NCBI GenBank assembly: GCA_003225465.1
Contig: QIAH01000300.1
Span: 1-37,734, forward strand
Source of the DNA: Acidobacteriota bacterium
GTDB taxonomy: Bacteria; Acidobacteriota; Terriglobia; Terriglobales; Acidobacteriaceae
DNA length: 37,734 nucleotides
Reading direction: 5' to 3'
Below the pieces are notes generated by a model. The model was not told where the DNA came from. It searched no databases and worked only from the letters and a program-made list of their open reading frames with translations. The number at the start of each line of letters is the position of its first letter. Position 1 is the stretch's first letter. The translations under genes and the position numbers were made by a program. Positions 30,001-37,734 of the stretch are shown in pieces.

Positions 30001-31187
30001 TGCCCCACAATTCCTGAGGCCTGCGCGTTCTTGCCGGCAGGCGACGTACCGGCCGCGTGCGGCTCGACGTGGCTACCCGCCTGGAGTTTGTCTTGTCCAT
30101 CGGTGACTACCTGGTCCCCCGGCGCCAGGCCAGATGTAATCACGCTCAAATCTCCCTGGGTCAGACCGACCTTCACGGGACGAACTTCCACGGTCTTGTC
30201 GGGCTTGACCACATACGTAAAGGTGCTGCCCTGTGGACCGCGCTGAAGGGCAGCGGCGGGGACAACGGTCGCACCTTTGCGGGTCTCGAGGAGCAAGCGC
30301 GCGTTCACAAACTGATTCGGGATCAGGGCGTTGTCGACGTTCTCGAATATCGCCTTCAGCTTTCCCGTGCCAGTGGTCTGATCGATTTGGTTGTCGATGG
30401 TCAAAAGTTTGCCGCTCGCGATCTTGGTTGAATCGTCCCGACTGTATGCGTCGACGGCGAGGGTTGTGTTTCTCATGTGTTGAGCGACAGTCGGAAGAGA
30501 ATCTTCGGGAAGCGTGAAGACAACTGCAATGGGTTGGAGCTGGGTTACGACGAGCAAGGGATTCGTGTCAGTGGCATGCACCATGTTGCCGATATCCACG
30601 AGGCGAAGTCCGATGCGGCCGTTAACGGGAGATGTAACACGTGTGTAAACAAGCTGGAGCTTGGCGTTGTCGATGGCAGCTTGATCGGCTTTGATGGTGC
30701 CGCCAAGTTGGCCCACAAGCGCTTGTTGGGCGTTGTACTGCTGTTGTGAAATCACGCCTTCCTTGAAGAGTCCCTGATAGCGGTCGTAGTCAAGCTGGGC
30801 ATTTTTCAGCTGAGCCTGGTCGCGGGCCAGGGCCGCTTCGGCCTGCTCCAGGGCGACCTGATAAGGCCGCGGGTCGATCACGAGAAGCAGTTCACCTTGC
30901 TTAACGAACTCGCCTTCCTTAAAGGCGATCTGGACGATCTGTCCATCGACGCGACTCTTCAGGCTTACCGTGTTCCAAGCCTGAACGTTGCCAAGTCCCG
31001 AAAGGTAGACCGGGAAATCCCGCCGCTCAGCCGTGGCAACAGCGACCTGGACGACCTGGGGGCCAGTGTTGGCTTGCGCCGACTTGGTGTTGGCGCTCGC
31101 ACAACCCCAAAATGACGCGAGCAGCAAGAATGTTAGACCTAGAAGAAGACAGATAACGAACGGATGACGGCGAGCGTTGGTTCTCAT
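29997..31187 (-). CDS. mdtA: RND efflux periplasmic adaptor (membrane fusion protein), MdtA-like
   Basis: 396-residue adaptor that links the RND pump to an outer-membrane channel. The N-terminus has a hydrophobic segment ([20 protein letters not shown]); C29 could be lipidated, though FWGC is a poor lipobox. Then comes the usual hairpin order: beta segment ([20 protein letters not shown]), lipoyl half-motif ([20 protein letters not shown]), coiled-coil hairpin (about 108-180, [20 protein letters not shown]), second lipoyl half ([20 protein letters not shown]) and beta-barrel/membrane-proximal domains ([20 protein letters not shown]). First gene of the operon; its stop overlaps the start of the next gene by four bases. 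No local regulator gene lies beside it. Confidence 0.9.
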   Translation of the reverse strand: MRTNARRHPFVICLLLGLTFLLLASFWGCASANTKSAQANTGPQVVQVAVATAERRDFPVYLSGLGNVQAWNTVSLKSRVDGQIVQIAFKEGEFVKQGELLLVIDPRPYQVALEQAEAALARDQAQLKNAQLDYDRYQGLFKEGVISQQQYNAQQALVGQLGGTIKADQAAIDNAKLQLVYTRVTSPVNGRIGLRLVDIGNMVHATDTNPLLVVTQLQPIAVVFTLPEDSLPTVAQHMRNTTLAVDAYSRDDSTKIASGKLLTIDNQIDQTTGTGKLKAIFENVDNALIPNQFVNARLLLETRKGATVVPAAALQRGPQGSTFTYVVKPDKTVEVRPVKVGLTQGDLSVITSGLAPGDQVVTDGQDKLQAGSHVEPHAAGTSPAGKNAQASGIVGQ

Positions 31188-31345
31188 AAGTTTCTTGATG
31201 AGGACAGGCTGGCAATCCCAGCTTCCAGGGCCCCCGAACTACGACCACTGGCAGGCAAGAACGAGACGAAACAGACAAGCGCCAGGGTCGAGTCTATCTT
31301 TCAGACGCTTTTAGTTTACGGTAGGGTGCGACAAATTGCGCAGTT

Positions 31346-31361
31346 TTACAAACTTTTACAT
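31346..31361 (-). promoter_or_regulatory. Paired TGTAAAA elements upstream of the efflux operon
   Basis: Read toward mdtA, the minus strand contains ATGTAAAAGTTTGTAAAACT: two TGTAAAA copies ten bases apart, 160-175 bases upstream of the mdtA start. They resemble the TTGTAA elements ahead of the cytochrome operon and of ctaB. Their function is not shown. Confidence 0.4.
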
Positions 31362-31379
31362 CCTTGATTCGGCAGGAGA

Positions 31380-31395
31380 TATGACTGTAGTCATA
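31380..31395. promoter_or_regulatory. 16-bp palindrome in the 379-base gap upstream of mdtA
   Basis: TATGACTGTAGTCATA has perfect 7-base arms around a GT centre, a form often seen in operators bound by dimeric repressors. It lies 193 bases upstream of mdtA and 172 bases beyond the 3' end of the glucan-synthase-like gene. The rest of this gap holds no credible gene. Confidence 0.4.
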
Positions 31396-31566
31396 GAAGC
31401 AGATGGCCAAGACCTGCAGCCAGCATCAAGCCACGTTGCGATGAGCATGCATGGGTCATGACAGAGTGTGGGCATGCGATGTGAACTTTTCCGGCGATTC
31501 GAGTGCCTGGCAGAAATTGGTCGACCGTGGTCAACGATTACTACAAACAAGACGGCGATAAGTCTC

Positions 31567-34500
31567 TCAGGCTGCCAACCTGCGACTGGGAAATTCGGAG
31601 CGCGGTACGTGCGCGACCGGCTTTTCATGCAGGAGAAGTTCTGTGGCCTGGACTCGTCCGTCCTTGTGGAACCATCGTTGCACAACATTGTCGTAGAGGA
31701 AATTCGCAAGTGCGAGCAGGCTCATGCCTTGGTGATGGGCCATCCAGCAACGGGCGAGGTTCGGACGACGGCGTCCGAAGCGACGGCGGACGGAAGTATA
31801 ATCGGCCGCCTCATAGAAGCCGTACGCACTTAGCCAACCCAGATCTGCCATGCGGTGGAGGTTCAACAGGCTATCCTGCGGGTCGATGTTCAACGCCAGG
31901 AAAGTGGCATACGGCGCGATGACCAGGGCCTTAAAGTCGGGCTTGCGCAAGGCCAGATGGGGGACTCCGAATGCATAGTATTTGTAATGATTGGAGTCGT
32001 TGAGCTCGGAATACGAAGATTCCGAGATGCCCCAGGGTACTCCCAAGCTTTCCGCATAGGCCCGTTGTGACTGCACCACTGCGGCCTGCGAGCGCTCAAG
32101 CAGAGTATTGGGATGAGAGCGCATCCACAAAGAGGGCATGAGGTACTCAAACATGGTCCCGGTCCAGGACAGAAGGACAGGATGTCCCTGATCGAGAGTG
32201 TGAGCCCTACCCAGGAGAAACCAGCTTTCCTGAGGAATGTCCTCTTTGGCGATGGCGACGAAAGAGGCGGTTCGGGACTCGGTTGCAAGCAGGTCGTAGC
32301 AGGCGGAACTGACTTGACCGGCATCGAGGTCGAGCCCGATGGAAAGCAGCTTACGGTGGGGATCCAAGAGCAGGCTGAAGTCCATTTCGTCCGCAAACTC
32401 GCCGGCCTTTCTGGCGGCACGGCGGAGGTCCTCGATTAAAGCGGCGACGTTTGCCTGGGCTCGCGGAAGGGCCTCTGCCAAAGACTGGTAGAGGGGCTTT
32501 GCTGATGGCGATGCTTGTTCCATGTCGCGCTGGAGCCTGTGGCCGAGGGCTTTCATAAACTCGGGCAATTGCTCTAAGGCAAGGTTATCCATCAAGCGAA
32601 GATTGAGCGCGGGATCATCGCGAAGGTCCGCGAATACAGGTAAGGACCAGGGACAGAACGCACGCAGAGTATGAATAAACATTTCCACGCGCCGACGTGT
32701 CTGGTCTACAAACCAGTTCAACTCGGGATGGGACCCGGCAATCGCCCGTTCTGCCTCGTCTAATGCGGGGAGCGGCAGGCGTGTCAATGCATCTGGCCAG
32801 TAGCCAGTTTTTCGCAGCCGCTCACAGGCGGCAATGCGCTTTCGGGAGACTGCGCCGGCATCGCAGAGAATGCGGAGATAATCCAGTAAACCATCCACCA
32901 GCGACGGCTGGACCACGGGCTGTCGCAGACGGTCCAGACAGCCTTGGCGGAGCGTCCACAAAGAGGCCAACAAGTTGCCACTATCCACAGAGGACACGAA
33001 GACTGGGGTGAGCGGCTGCAAGGTGCGCGTGTCGTACCAGTTCACAAAGTGGCCAGCATGCCGACGCAGCTTACGCATCGAAGTAAGCGTCTGCAGGGTT
33101 TTCTGCGCGAATTCAGGAACAGTCAGGTATCCAAACTCGCAGGCCACTTGGCGGGCATTGAGCAGCAAGCCAAGATTCGTTGGGGACAAGCGGGCAGCGA
33201 GATCTGGGGGGTCTTCCTGAACATTGTCGGGGATGAGCCAGTGGTGCTCAGCGGTGCTGAACTCCTCGAAGTAGCGCCAGGTACGCAGAGCAGCTTGTCG
33301 CAGAAATAATTTGTCTTTGGTGGACACCTCGTTAGCCGGTGCAATCGAGGGCTGGTTGAGCCATGAAGCCATCGGTTTACAGCACGCCCACAGGAGCAGA
33401 ATGGGTATGGCAGAAGGCAAGGCGGCAGGACGGTCCGCCCAAACCAAGACACCGATTCCCAATGCCAATAGCGGTACCCAGTTCAAGTAAGAATCAACCG
33501 GCGTCTTTCTACTGGTGGTTTTGTGCTCGGCTTCGGCGGCGGTCTCCCATTCGAGCAGACCGCGGCGGGTAATTGTCCGTCGCACAAATGCGCGGATGAC
33601 CGCATCCAAGGAAAGCAGGGTCTGGTGGGCAAGGAAGGTTAGTTGTAACAGCACGTTCGCCACGGATGCGAAGAGCGCGGCCGGAGCCCGGCGAGCGACA
33701 GATGCTTCGCGTGTGACGGCGGCGCGGACCAACGAGAACACAAATTCGAAAAATGACGGAAGCAAGAGGATGCACAGCGTGGCGAATGTCCACGCGGCGG
33801 GGGATCCACCCAGAAGCCAGCCGTATACCAACAGCAAGAAGGTGGCAGGCTCGACCAGGCTGCGGCGCAAGTTATCCAGAATTTTCCAGCGAGAGACGAG
33901 CGAGATCGGATTTGCGACACGTGCTCCCGACTCGTCCGGTACACGGGAGAAGAGCCAGTTCGCGATCTGCCAGTCGCCGCGGAGCCAACGGTGCTTCCTC
34001 CGGTTGTAGGCGCTGTAATGCGAGGGATAGTCTTCGATGATCTCGATATCGCTGACGAGACCTGCGCGCGCGTAGGCGCCTTCGATCAGATCGTGACTCA
34101 ACAAGGCATTGCGAGGGAAGCGGCGCTCGAGAACCTGGTGTACGGTTGCGACTTCGTAAATTCCCTTCCCTGTAAATGTGCCTTCGCCATATAGGTCCTG
34201 GTAAACATCCGAAACAGCGCGCGTGTAGATGTCGAGACCGGTCTCGCCGGCATACAAAGCGGCGAGACGGGAACGAGATGTGCTTTGAACGCTGACGCCG
34301 AGCCGAGGCTGAAGGATTCCATAACCGGAACTCACGATGTTCCTGGCAGGATCGATGATGGCCTGATTGAGAGGATGCGCCATGGCACCCACCATGCGAC
34401 GGGCGCTTCCCCGTGGCAATTCGGTGTCGGCATCGAGCGTAAGGACATAACGTACGTCGGAGAGCACGGAAAGATCGCCCACCTTGACGGGAAAACTGTC

Positions 34501-36048
34501 GTACTGACCGCGGAGCAGGCGATTGAGATCCATCAGCTTGCCGCGTTTGCGTTCCCATCCCATCCAGACTCTTTCCTGCGGGTTGTAAATCCGATGGCGG
34601 TGAAGCATGAAAAACGATCCGGAGCGTTCGGGGGCATATTTCTCATTCAGATCGCGAACAAGTTTCGCGCAAAGGTCGACGAGGGGGCTATCTTCCCTCG
34701 CCAGTTCGCGAGAGTCAGGCAAGTCAGTGAGCAGGGCAAAATGAACGTTTGGATCGTGATTACCCAGGAAGCGAACTTCCAGATCTTCGGCCAACGTGTG
34801 TACCTGGGTTTCATTCAGGAGCAAGGTGGGTACGGCAACCAGGGTGATGCAGTCGCTCGGGATTCCGTCAAAGAAGTCGTACTTAGGCAGGATCGACGGG
34901 GTCAACACCGAGGTCACAAAGTAATTCATCAATTGGACGGCACTCTGGGAACAGGGCAGCAGCAGCACCAGAAACGAGATCAAGAGAAGAACGGGAGAGA
35001 ATGAGGGCGGGGTCAACAGGAGCGCCGTAACGGAGAAAATCAGGAAGGTCAGGAGCTCGATTCCGGGGAAGAAAAATTCGTCGGCATGATCCCGCATCCA
35101 GCTCTGAACTTTACTTCCAGGCGAGTGACGGAATCCGATTTTCTGCTGGAGGAGTTTGGTTCCACGATCGATCAAGTAGAAGCCGACGTGAGACTCCCGG
35201 AGCGCCACCCGGGGATCGTCGTAATTGGTCTGTTGCGATTGTTTGGCGAGGGCCACCGCAGCACGAGCAACTTCGACTTCGGTGGCTTCCGAGGTGGCGG
35301 CCATTTTTGCCAGCCGTATCCGATAAAGTTCTCGGCTATCAAACTCCATGCGCGGATATGTGCCGGACGGATCCTCGCGGAGGACGCGATCGAACACGAT
35401 CAGAGGTTCAAGCACGGTTTTCCAGGAGCCGTGGCTGATCGCCAACATACTGCGAACGATAGCGCCTACCTCTGGGAGATCGGAGATTGGAGATGCGAGC
35501 AAAGCAGGGGCTATGCGAGCGACTCTCTCGAGGAGGATCAGCTTCAAGACAGGCACCAACGCCCACAACTCGTAGAGATTCAGGGCGGACTCGGTCTGGA
35601 TGGCTTCGATGAAAGCAGAAAAACTCGGCTCAGAGAATTGATAGGAGACCGCTTCGAGATAAGCCTCAGCGACGCGAATCACACGTGGCACAACGTGGCC
35701 ATCGAGACCGCGAACGTGAGGAAGCTTTCGGACCTTGGCGGATGGCAGTCCGCGAACCTCGGAATGGAGAAGCCGAACATGGTCGGAAAGCCAGCGGTAG
35801 TCCTCGGAAATGGGCAATTTCGGTGTTGCGGACGCGGAGGCAAGAATAGGCGTCAGGGATTCACGAAGTGCTCTGGTGCGATCCGCAAATACGGAAGACG
35901 AGCGAGTACCGGGCAGCCAATGAAGTGTGGCCTTCAGTTCATCGGCTTTTTTCTGAACCATCTCTGCAAACGCGTCTGTGGCAGTTTGCGAGGGGGAAGG
36001 TGGTTCTGGTTCGGCGCGAACGATTTCTAAAGGCACATTCTCAGCCAT
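31567..36048 (-). CDS. Cyclic beta-1,2-glucan synthase-like protein (GT84 plus cyclisation-type domain, no GH94)
   Basis: 1493-residue membrane protein resembling the N-terminal half of NdvB/ChvB. Residues 1-325 are helical; transmembrane segments begin at about 330. The glycosyltransferase domain shows YVLTLDADTELPRG with DAD at 539-541, LLSHDLIEGAYARAG (about 649-663) and RRKHRWLRGDWQ (about 683-694), the order of processive GT-A enzymes. More helices follow (about 733-900). The C-terminal part (about 1000-1493) matches the glucoamylase-like/cyclisation region, with SWTGTMFEYLMPSLW, PWGISESSYSELND and CWMAHHQGMSLLALANFLYD. The protein stops just after VQATELLLHEKPVAHVP, where full-length synthases (about 2800 residues) continue into a GH94 phosphorylase domain. 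No such domain is encoded downstream. ATG 36048 follows the ABC transporter stop by ten bases; a longer frame to 36270 overlaps that gene. Confidence 0.85.
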   Translation of the reverse strand: MAENVPLEIVRAEPEPPSPSQTATDAFAEMVQKKADELKATLHWLPGTRSSSVFADRTRALRESLTPILASASATPKLPISEDYRWLSDHVRLLHSEVRGLPSAKVRKLPHVRGLDGHVVPRVIRVAEAYLEAVSYQFSEPSFSAFIEAIQTESALNLYELWALVPVLKLILLERVARIAPALLASPISDLPEVGAIVRSMLAISHGSWKTVLEPLIVFDRVLREDPSGTYPRMEFDSRELYRIRLAKMAATSEATEVEVARAAVALAKQSQQTNYDDPRVALRESHVGFYLIDRGTKLLQQKIGFRHSPGSKVQSWMRDHADEFFFPGIELLTFLIFSVTALLLTPPSFSPVLLLISFLVLLLPCSQSAVQLMNYFVTSVLTPSILPKYDFFDGIPSDCITLVAVPTLLLNETQVHTLAEDLEVRFLGNHDPNVHFALLTDLPDSRELAREDSPLVDLCAKLVRDLNEKYAPERSGSFFMLHRHRIYNPQERVWMGWERKRGKLMDLNRLLRGQYDSFPVKVGDLSVLSDVRYVLTLDADTELPRGSARRMVGAMAHPLNQAIIDPARNIVSSGYGILQPRLGVSVQSTSRSRLAALYAGETGLDIYTRAVSDVYQDLYGEGTFTGKGIYEVATVHQVLERRFPRNALLSHDLIEGAYARAGLVSDIEIIEDYPSHYSAYNRRKHRWLRGDWQIANWLFSRVPDESGARVANPISLVSRWKILDNLRRSLVEPATFLLLVYGWLLGGSPAAWTFATLCILLLPSFFEFVFSLVRAAVTREASVARRAPAALFASVANVLLQLTFLAHQTLLSLDAVIRAFVRRTITRRGLLEWETAAEAEHKTTSRKTPVDSYLNWVPLLALGIGVLVWADRPAALPSAIPILLLWACCKPMASWLNQPSIAPANEVSTKDKLFLRQAALRTWRYFEEFSTAEHHWLIPDNVQEDPPDLAARLSPTNLGLLLNARQVACEFGYLTVPEFAQKTLQTLTSMRKLRRHAGHFVNWYDTRTLQPLTPVFVSSVDSGNLLASLWTLRQGCLDRLRQPVVQPSLVDGLLDYLRILCDAGAVSRKRIAACERLRKTGYWPDALTRLPLPALDEAERAIAGSHPELNWFVDQTRRRVEMFIHTLRAFCPWSLPVFADLRDDPALNLRLMDNLALEQLPEFMKALGHRLQRDMEQASPSAKPLYQSLAEALPRAQANVAALIEDLRRAARKAGEFADEMDFSLLLDPHRKLLSIGLDLDAGQVSSACYDLLATESRTASFVAIAKEDIPQESWFLLGRAHTLDQGHPVLLSWTGTMFEYLMPSLWMRSHPNTLLERSQAAVVQSQRAYAESLGVPWGISESSYSELNDSNHYKYYAFGVPHLALRKPDFKALVIAPYATFLALNIDPQDSLLNLHRMADLGWLSAYGFYEAADYTSVRRRFGRRRPNLARCWMAHHQGMSLLALANFLYDNVVQRWFHKDGRVQATELLLHEKPVAHVPRSEFPSRRLAA

Positions 36049-36058
36049 ATAGGGGTCC

Positions 36059-37734
36059 CTAACGGTAACTCGCTGCCTGGAGCTCAAACATCTCGGAGTA
36101 AATGCCTCCGAGGCGGCAAAGTTGTTCGTGGTTGCCGTCTTCCACAACCTTGCCGTCGTCGAGCACGATGATGCGGTCTGCCATACGGACGGTAGAAAAG
36201 CGGTGCGAGATGAAAAGGGCCAACTTTCCTGCCGTGAGTTCCGCAAACCGGCGGAACACTTCGTATTCACTGCGCGCGTCGAGGGCGGCGGTCGGTTCGT
36301 CCAGGATCAAAACCTGCGCGTCGCGGAGATAGGCTCGCGCGAGGGCAACTTTCTGCCATTCTCCGCCGGAGAGGTCGACTCCTCCATCAAAACGGCGGCC
36401 CAGCATCTGGTTATACTGGGCGGGCAGCCGGCGGATGACCTCGTCCGCCATTGCTTTTTGCGCTGCGGATTGAAGGAGGGACGAGTTATCGGCGGCGTCA
36501 ATCTTGCCGACTGCGATGTTCTCCCGCGCCGTCATCTCATACCGCATAAAATCCTGGAAAATGACGCCAATCTCACGATAAAGGTCTTCGAGATCGTATT
36601 CTCGAAGGTCCACGCCATCGAGCAAAACTTGCCCTTCAACTGGATCGTACAAGCGTGTCATAAGCTTGACAATCGTGGTTTTACCTTGGCCGTTCTCCCC
36701 GATCAGGGCGACGCGTTCGGCGGGACGCAACTCAAGATTCAGGTTTTCAAGGACCAGGCGGGACGCCCCGGGATAACGGAAAGACACGTTGCGAAACTCG
36801 AAGCCACGCCGGATCGGCCTGGGTGCGGGTAAGGCATTTGGTTTAGAGCGGATAGTGGGCTCCATCTCAAAGAATGCCAGTAGGTCGGTTAGAAAGAGAG
36901 CCTGGTCCGCAATGCCGGCGAGGGTGGAAAAAATCTGCTGGATGTTACTGCTGGCCTGAAGGATTGCGCCAGAAAGAAACGTCAAACTGCCGATGGTCAA
37001 TTGCCCGGTAACCGTGCGCCAGATTACGAGCACGTACGCGGAGTAGTAGCCAGCCGTCCCAATTAGAGACAGACCAGTGCCAGCGACTAGTCGACGGCGA
37101 GCGAGAGAGACGTTCTCATCGTAAATCTGGTCAGATAAGCGTGTGAAGCGATCAATCAGGAACTTTCGCAACCCAAAAAGCTTAAGTTCTTTGGCGGCCT
37201 CGCGGCTTCCTCCCAGAACCCGCAGGTAGTCGAGCTGACGACGAACCGGAGTCTGCCGGAAGTTCTTGGCATAGCCCAGGAGAGCGAAATGGCTCTCGCC
37301 TAGAAATGCTGGAAAAACACCCACTATCAACAGCAGCAGCAACCAGGGAGAGAAAAGAAGGATGGAGACAGAGAGCGAAATGGTAGTGATGACTAGTTGA
37401 ACCAGTCGACCGATGGACTGGATCATGCCCAGGCGGTCGGTTGCCTGGACGCGCGCTCTCTCAAGTCGATCGTAGAAGACAGGGTCCTCGTAGGCGATGA
37501 GATCGAGTTGCGAGGCGTGTTTCATGACTTCGATGCTCACGTGACGGGTGTACTTGTCGGCGAGCAGCGAATCGAAGTAGTCCATGAAACGGGCCAGAAT
37601 GCCGGAAAAGACCGCCAAGCCAAATTCTGCAGCCACCAGCCACCACAAGCGCGGCTGCACCGGCGAGTGGGTCGCCACCGTATGAACGATGGAATCGATG
37701 ATTAGCTTTGCGACCCAAAGGAGAGCGATGGGTA
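36059..37734 (-). CDS. ABC transporter, fused permease and ATPase (5' end outside window)
   Basis: The reading frame stays open to the right edge, where it encodes PIALLWVAKLIIDSIVHTV, so the true start lies outside the window and the GTG at 37678 is not the start. The visible part (about 558 residues) has the rest of the six-helix permease domain and a C-terminal ATPase: Walker A GENGQGKTTI, signature LSGGEWQKVALARA, Walker B VLILDEPTAALD and H-loop FISHRFS. It is a half-size exporter that works as a dimer. Ten bases separate it from the glucan-synthase-like gene, so it is a good candidate exporter for that product, parallel to the NdvA/ChvA-NdvB/ChvB pairing. The substrate is inferred from context only. 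Confidence 0.88.
   Translation of the reverse strand, partial: PIALLWVAKLIIDSIVHTVATHSPVQPRLWWLVAAEFGLAVFSGILARFMDYFDSLLADKYTRHVSIEVMKHASQLDLIAYEDPVFYDRLERARVQATDRLGMIQSIGRLVQLVITTISLSVSILLFSPWLLLLLIVGVFPAFLGESHFALLGYAKNFRQTPVRRQLDYLRVLGGSREAAKELKLFGLRKFLIDRFTRLSDQIYDENVSLARRRLVAGTGLSLIGTAGYYSAYVLVIWRTVTGQLTIGSLTFLSGAILQASSNIQQIFSTLAGIADQALFLTDLLAFFEMEPTIRSKPNALPAPRPIRRGFEFRNVSFRYPGASRLVLENLNLELRPAERVALIGENGQGKTTIVKLMTRLYDPVEGQVLLDGVDLREYDLEDLYREIGVIFQDFMRYEMTARENIAVGKIDAADNSSLLQSAAQKAMADEVIRRLPAQYNQMLGRRFDGGVDLSGGEWQKVALARAYLRDAQVLILDEPTAALDARSEYEVFRRFAELTAGKLALFISHRFSTVRMADRIIVLDDGKVVEDGNHEQLCRLGGIYSEMFELQAASYR

Noticed and set aside
31356-31709. Possible remnant of a GH94 domain after the glucan synthase
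   Set aside because: The minus-strand frames there give no GH94-like motif, and the in-frame continuation after the stop ends within a dozen codons.

Overview
The window looks like a chromosomal segment of an Acidobacteriota (Terriglobia-like) bacterium. This is an inference from gene content, moderately high GC, a Gram-negative envelope (outer-membrane barrel, RND pump, TonB-type protein, type IV minor pilins) and several families of short palindromic intergenic repeats that I associate with acidobacterial genomes. No RNA gene, CRISPR array, transposase or phage gene was found.

Layout. (1) 275-5347, plus strand: a minor-pilin operon fimT-pilV-pilW-pilX, closed by a hairpin at 5372-5400. (2) 5492-9393: a HAD hydrolase gene (+), a zinc-ribbon/His-rich/NTF2-like protein and a TonB-C-domain protein (both -), then an Rrf2 regulator with three cysteines and a membrane-anchored protein preceded by an exact CRP-type palindrome (both +). 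(3) 9553-18207, minus strand: a secreted propeller-like protein, then, in reverse map order, the respiratory operon diheme cytochrome c - cupredoxin-like protein - coxB - coxA - coxC1 - coxC2 - coxD - small CxxC membrane protein. (4) 18476-22194, minus strand: two envelope proteins with SH3-like domains downstream of an outer-membrane barrel carrying one N-terminal haem-c motif. Haem O synthase (ctaB, 22563-23447) is divergent from that barrel gene. (5) 23789-31187, minus strand: an MdtABC/MuxABC-type tripartite efflux operon with one adaptor and two RND pumps. (6) 31567-37734, minus strand: a cyclic-beta-1,2-glucan-synthase-like protein lacking the C-terminal phosphorylase domain, behind an ABC exporter cut by the window edge.

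How the parts fit. The cytochrome, cupredoxin, oxidase and ctaB genes together make a terminal-oxidase module. The cytochrome-barrel fusion could be an electron entry point at the outer membrane, in the style of Cyc2, but this is a hypothesis. The glucan synthase and ABC exporter look like a synthesis/export pair.

Most notable observations: the outer-membrane cytochrome-barrel fusion; CoxA with methionine where the K-channel lysine is expected; the GT84-type synthase without its GH94 domain; three TTACAA elements at exact 11-bp spacing upstream of the cytochrome operon, with related elements upstream of ctaB and the efflux operon; and palindromic repeats that supply stop codons to two genes.
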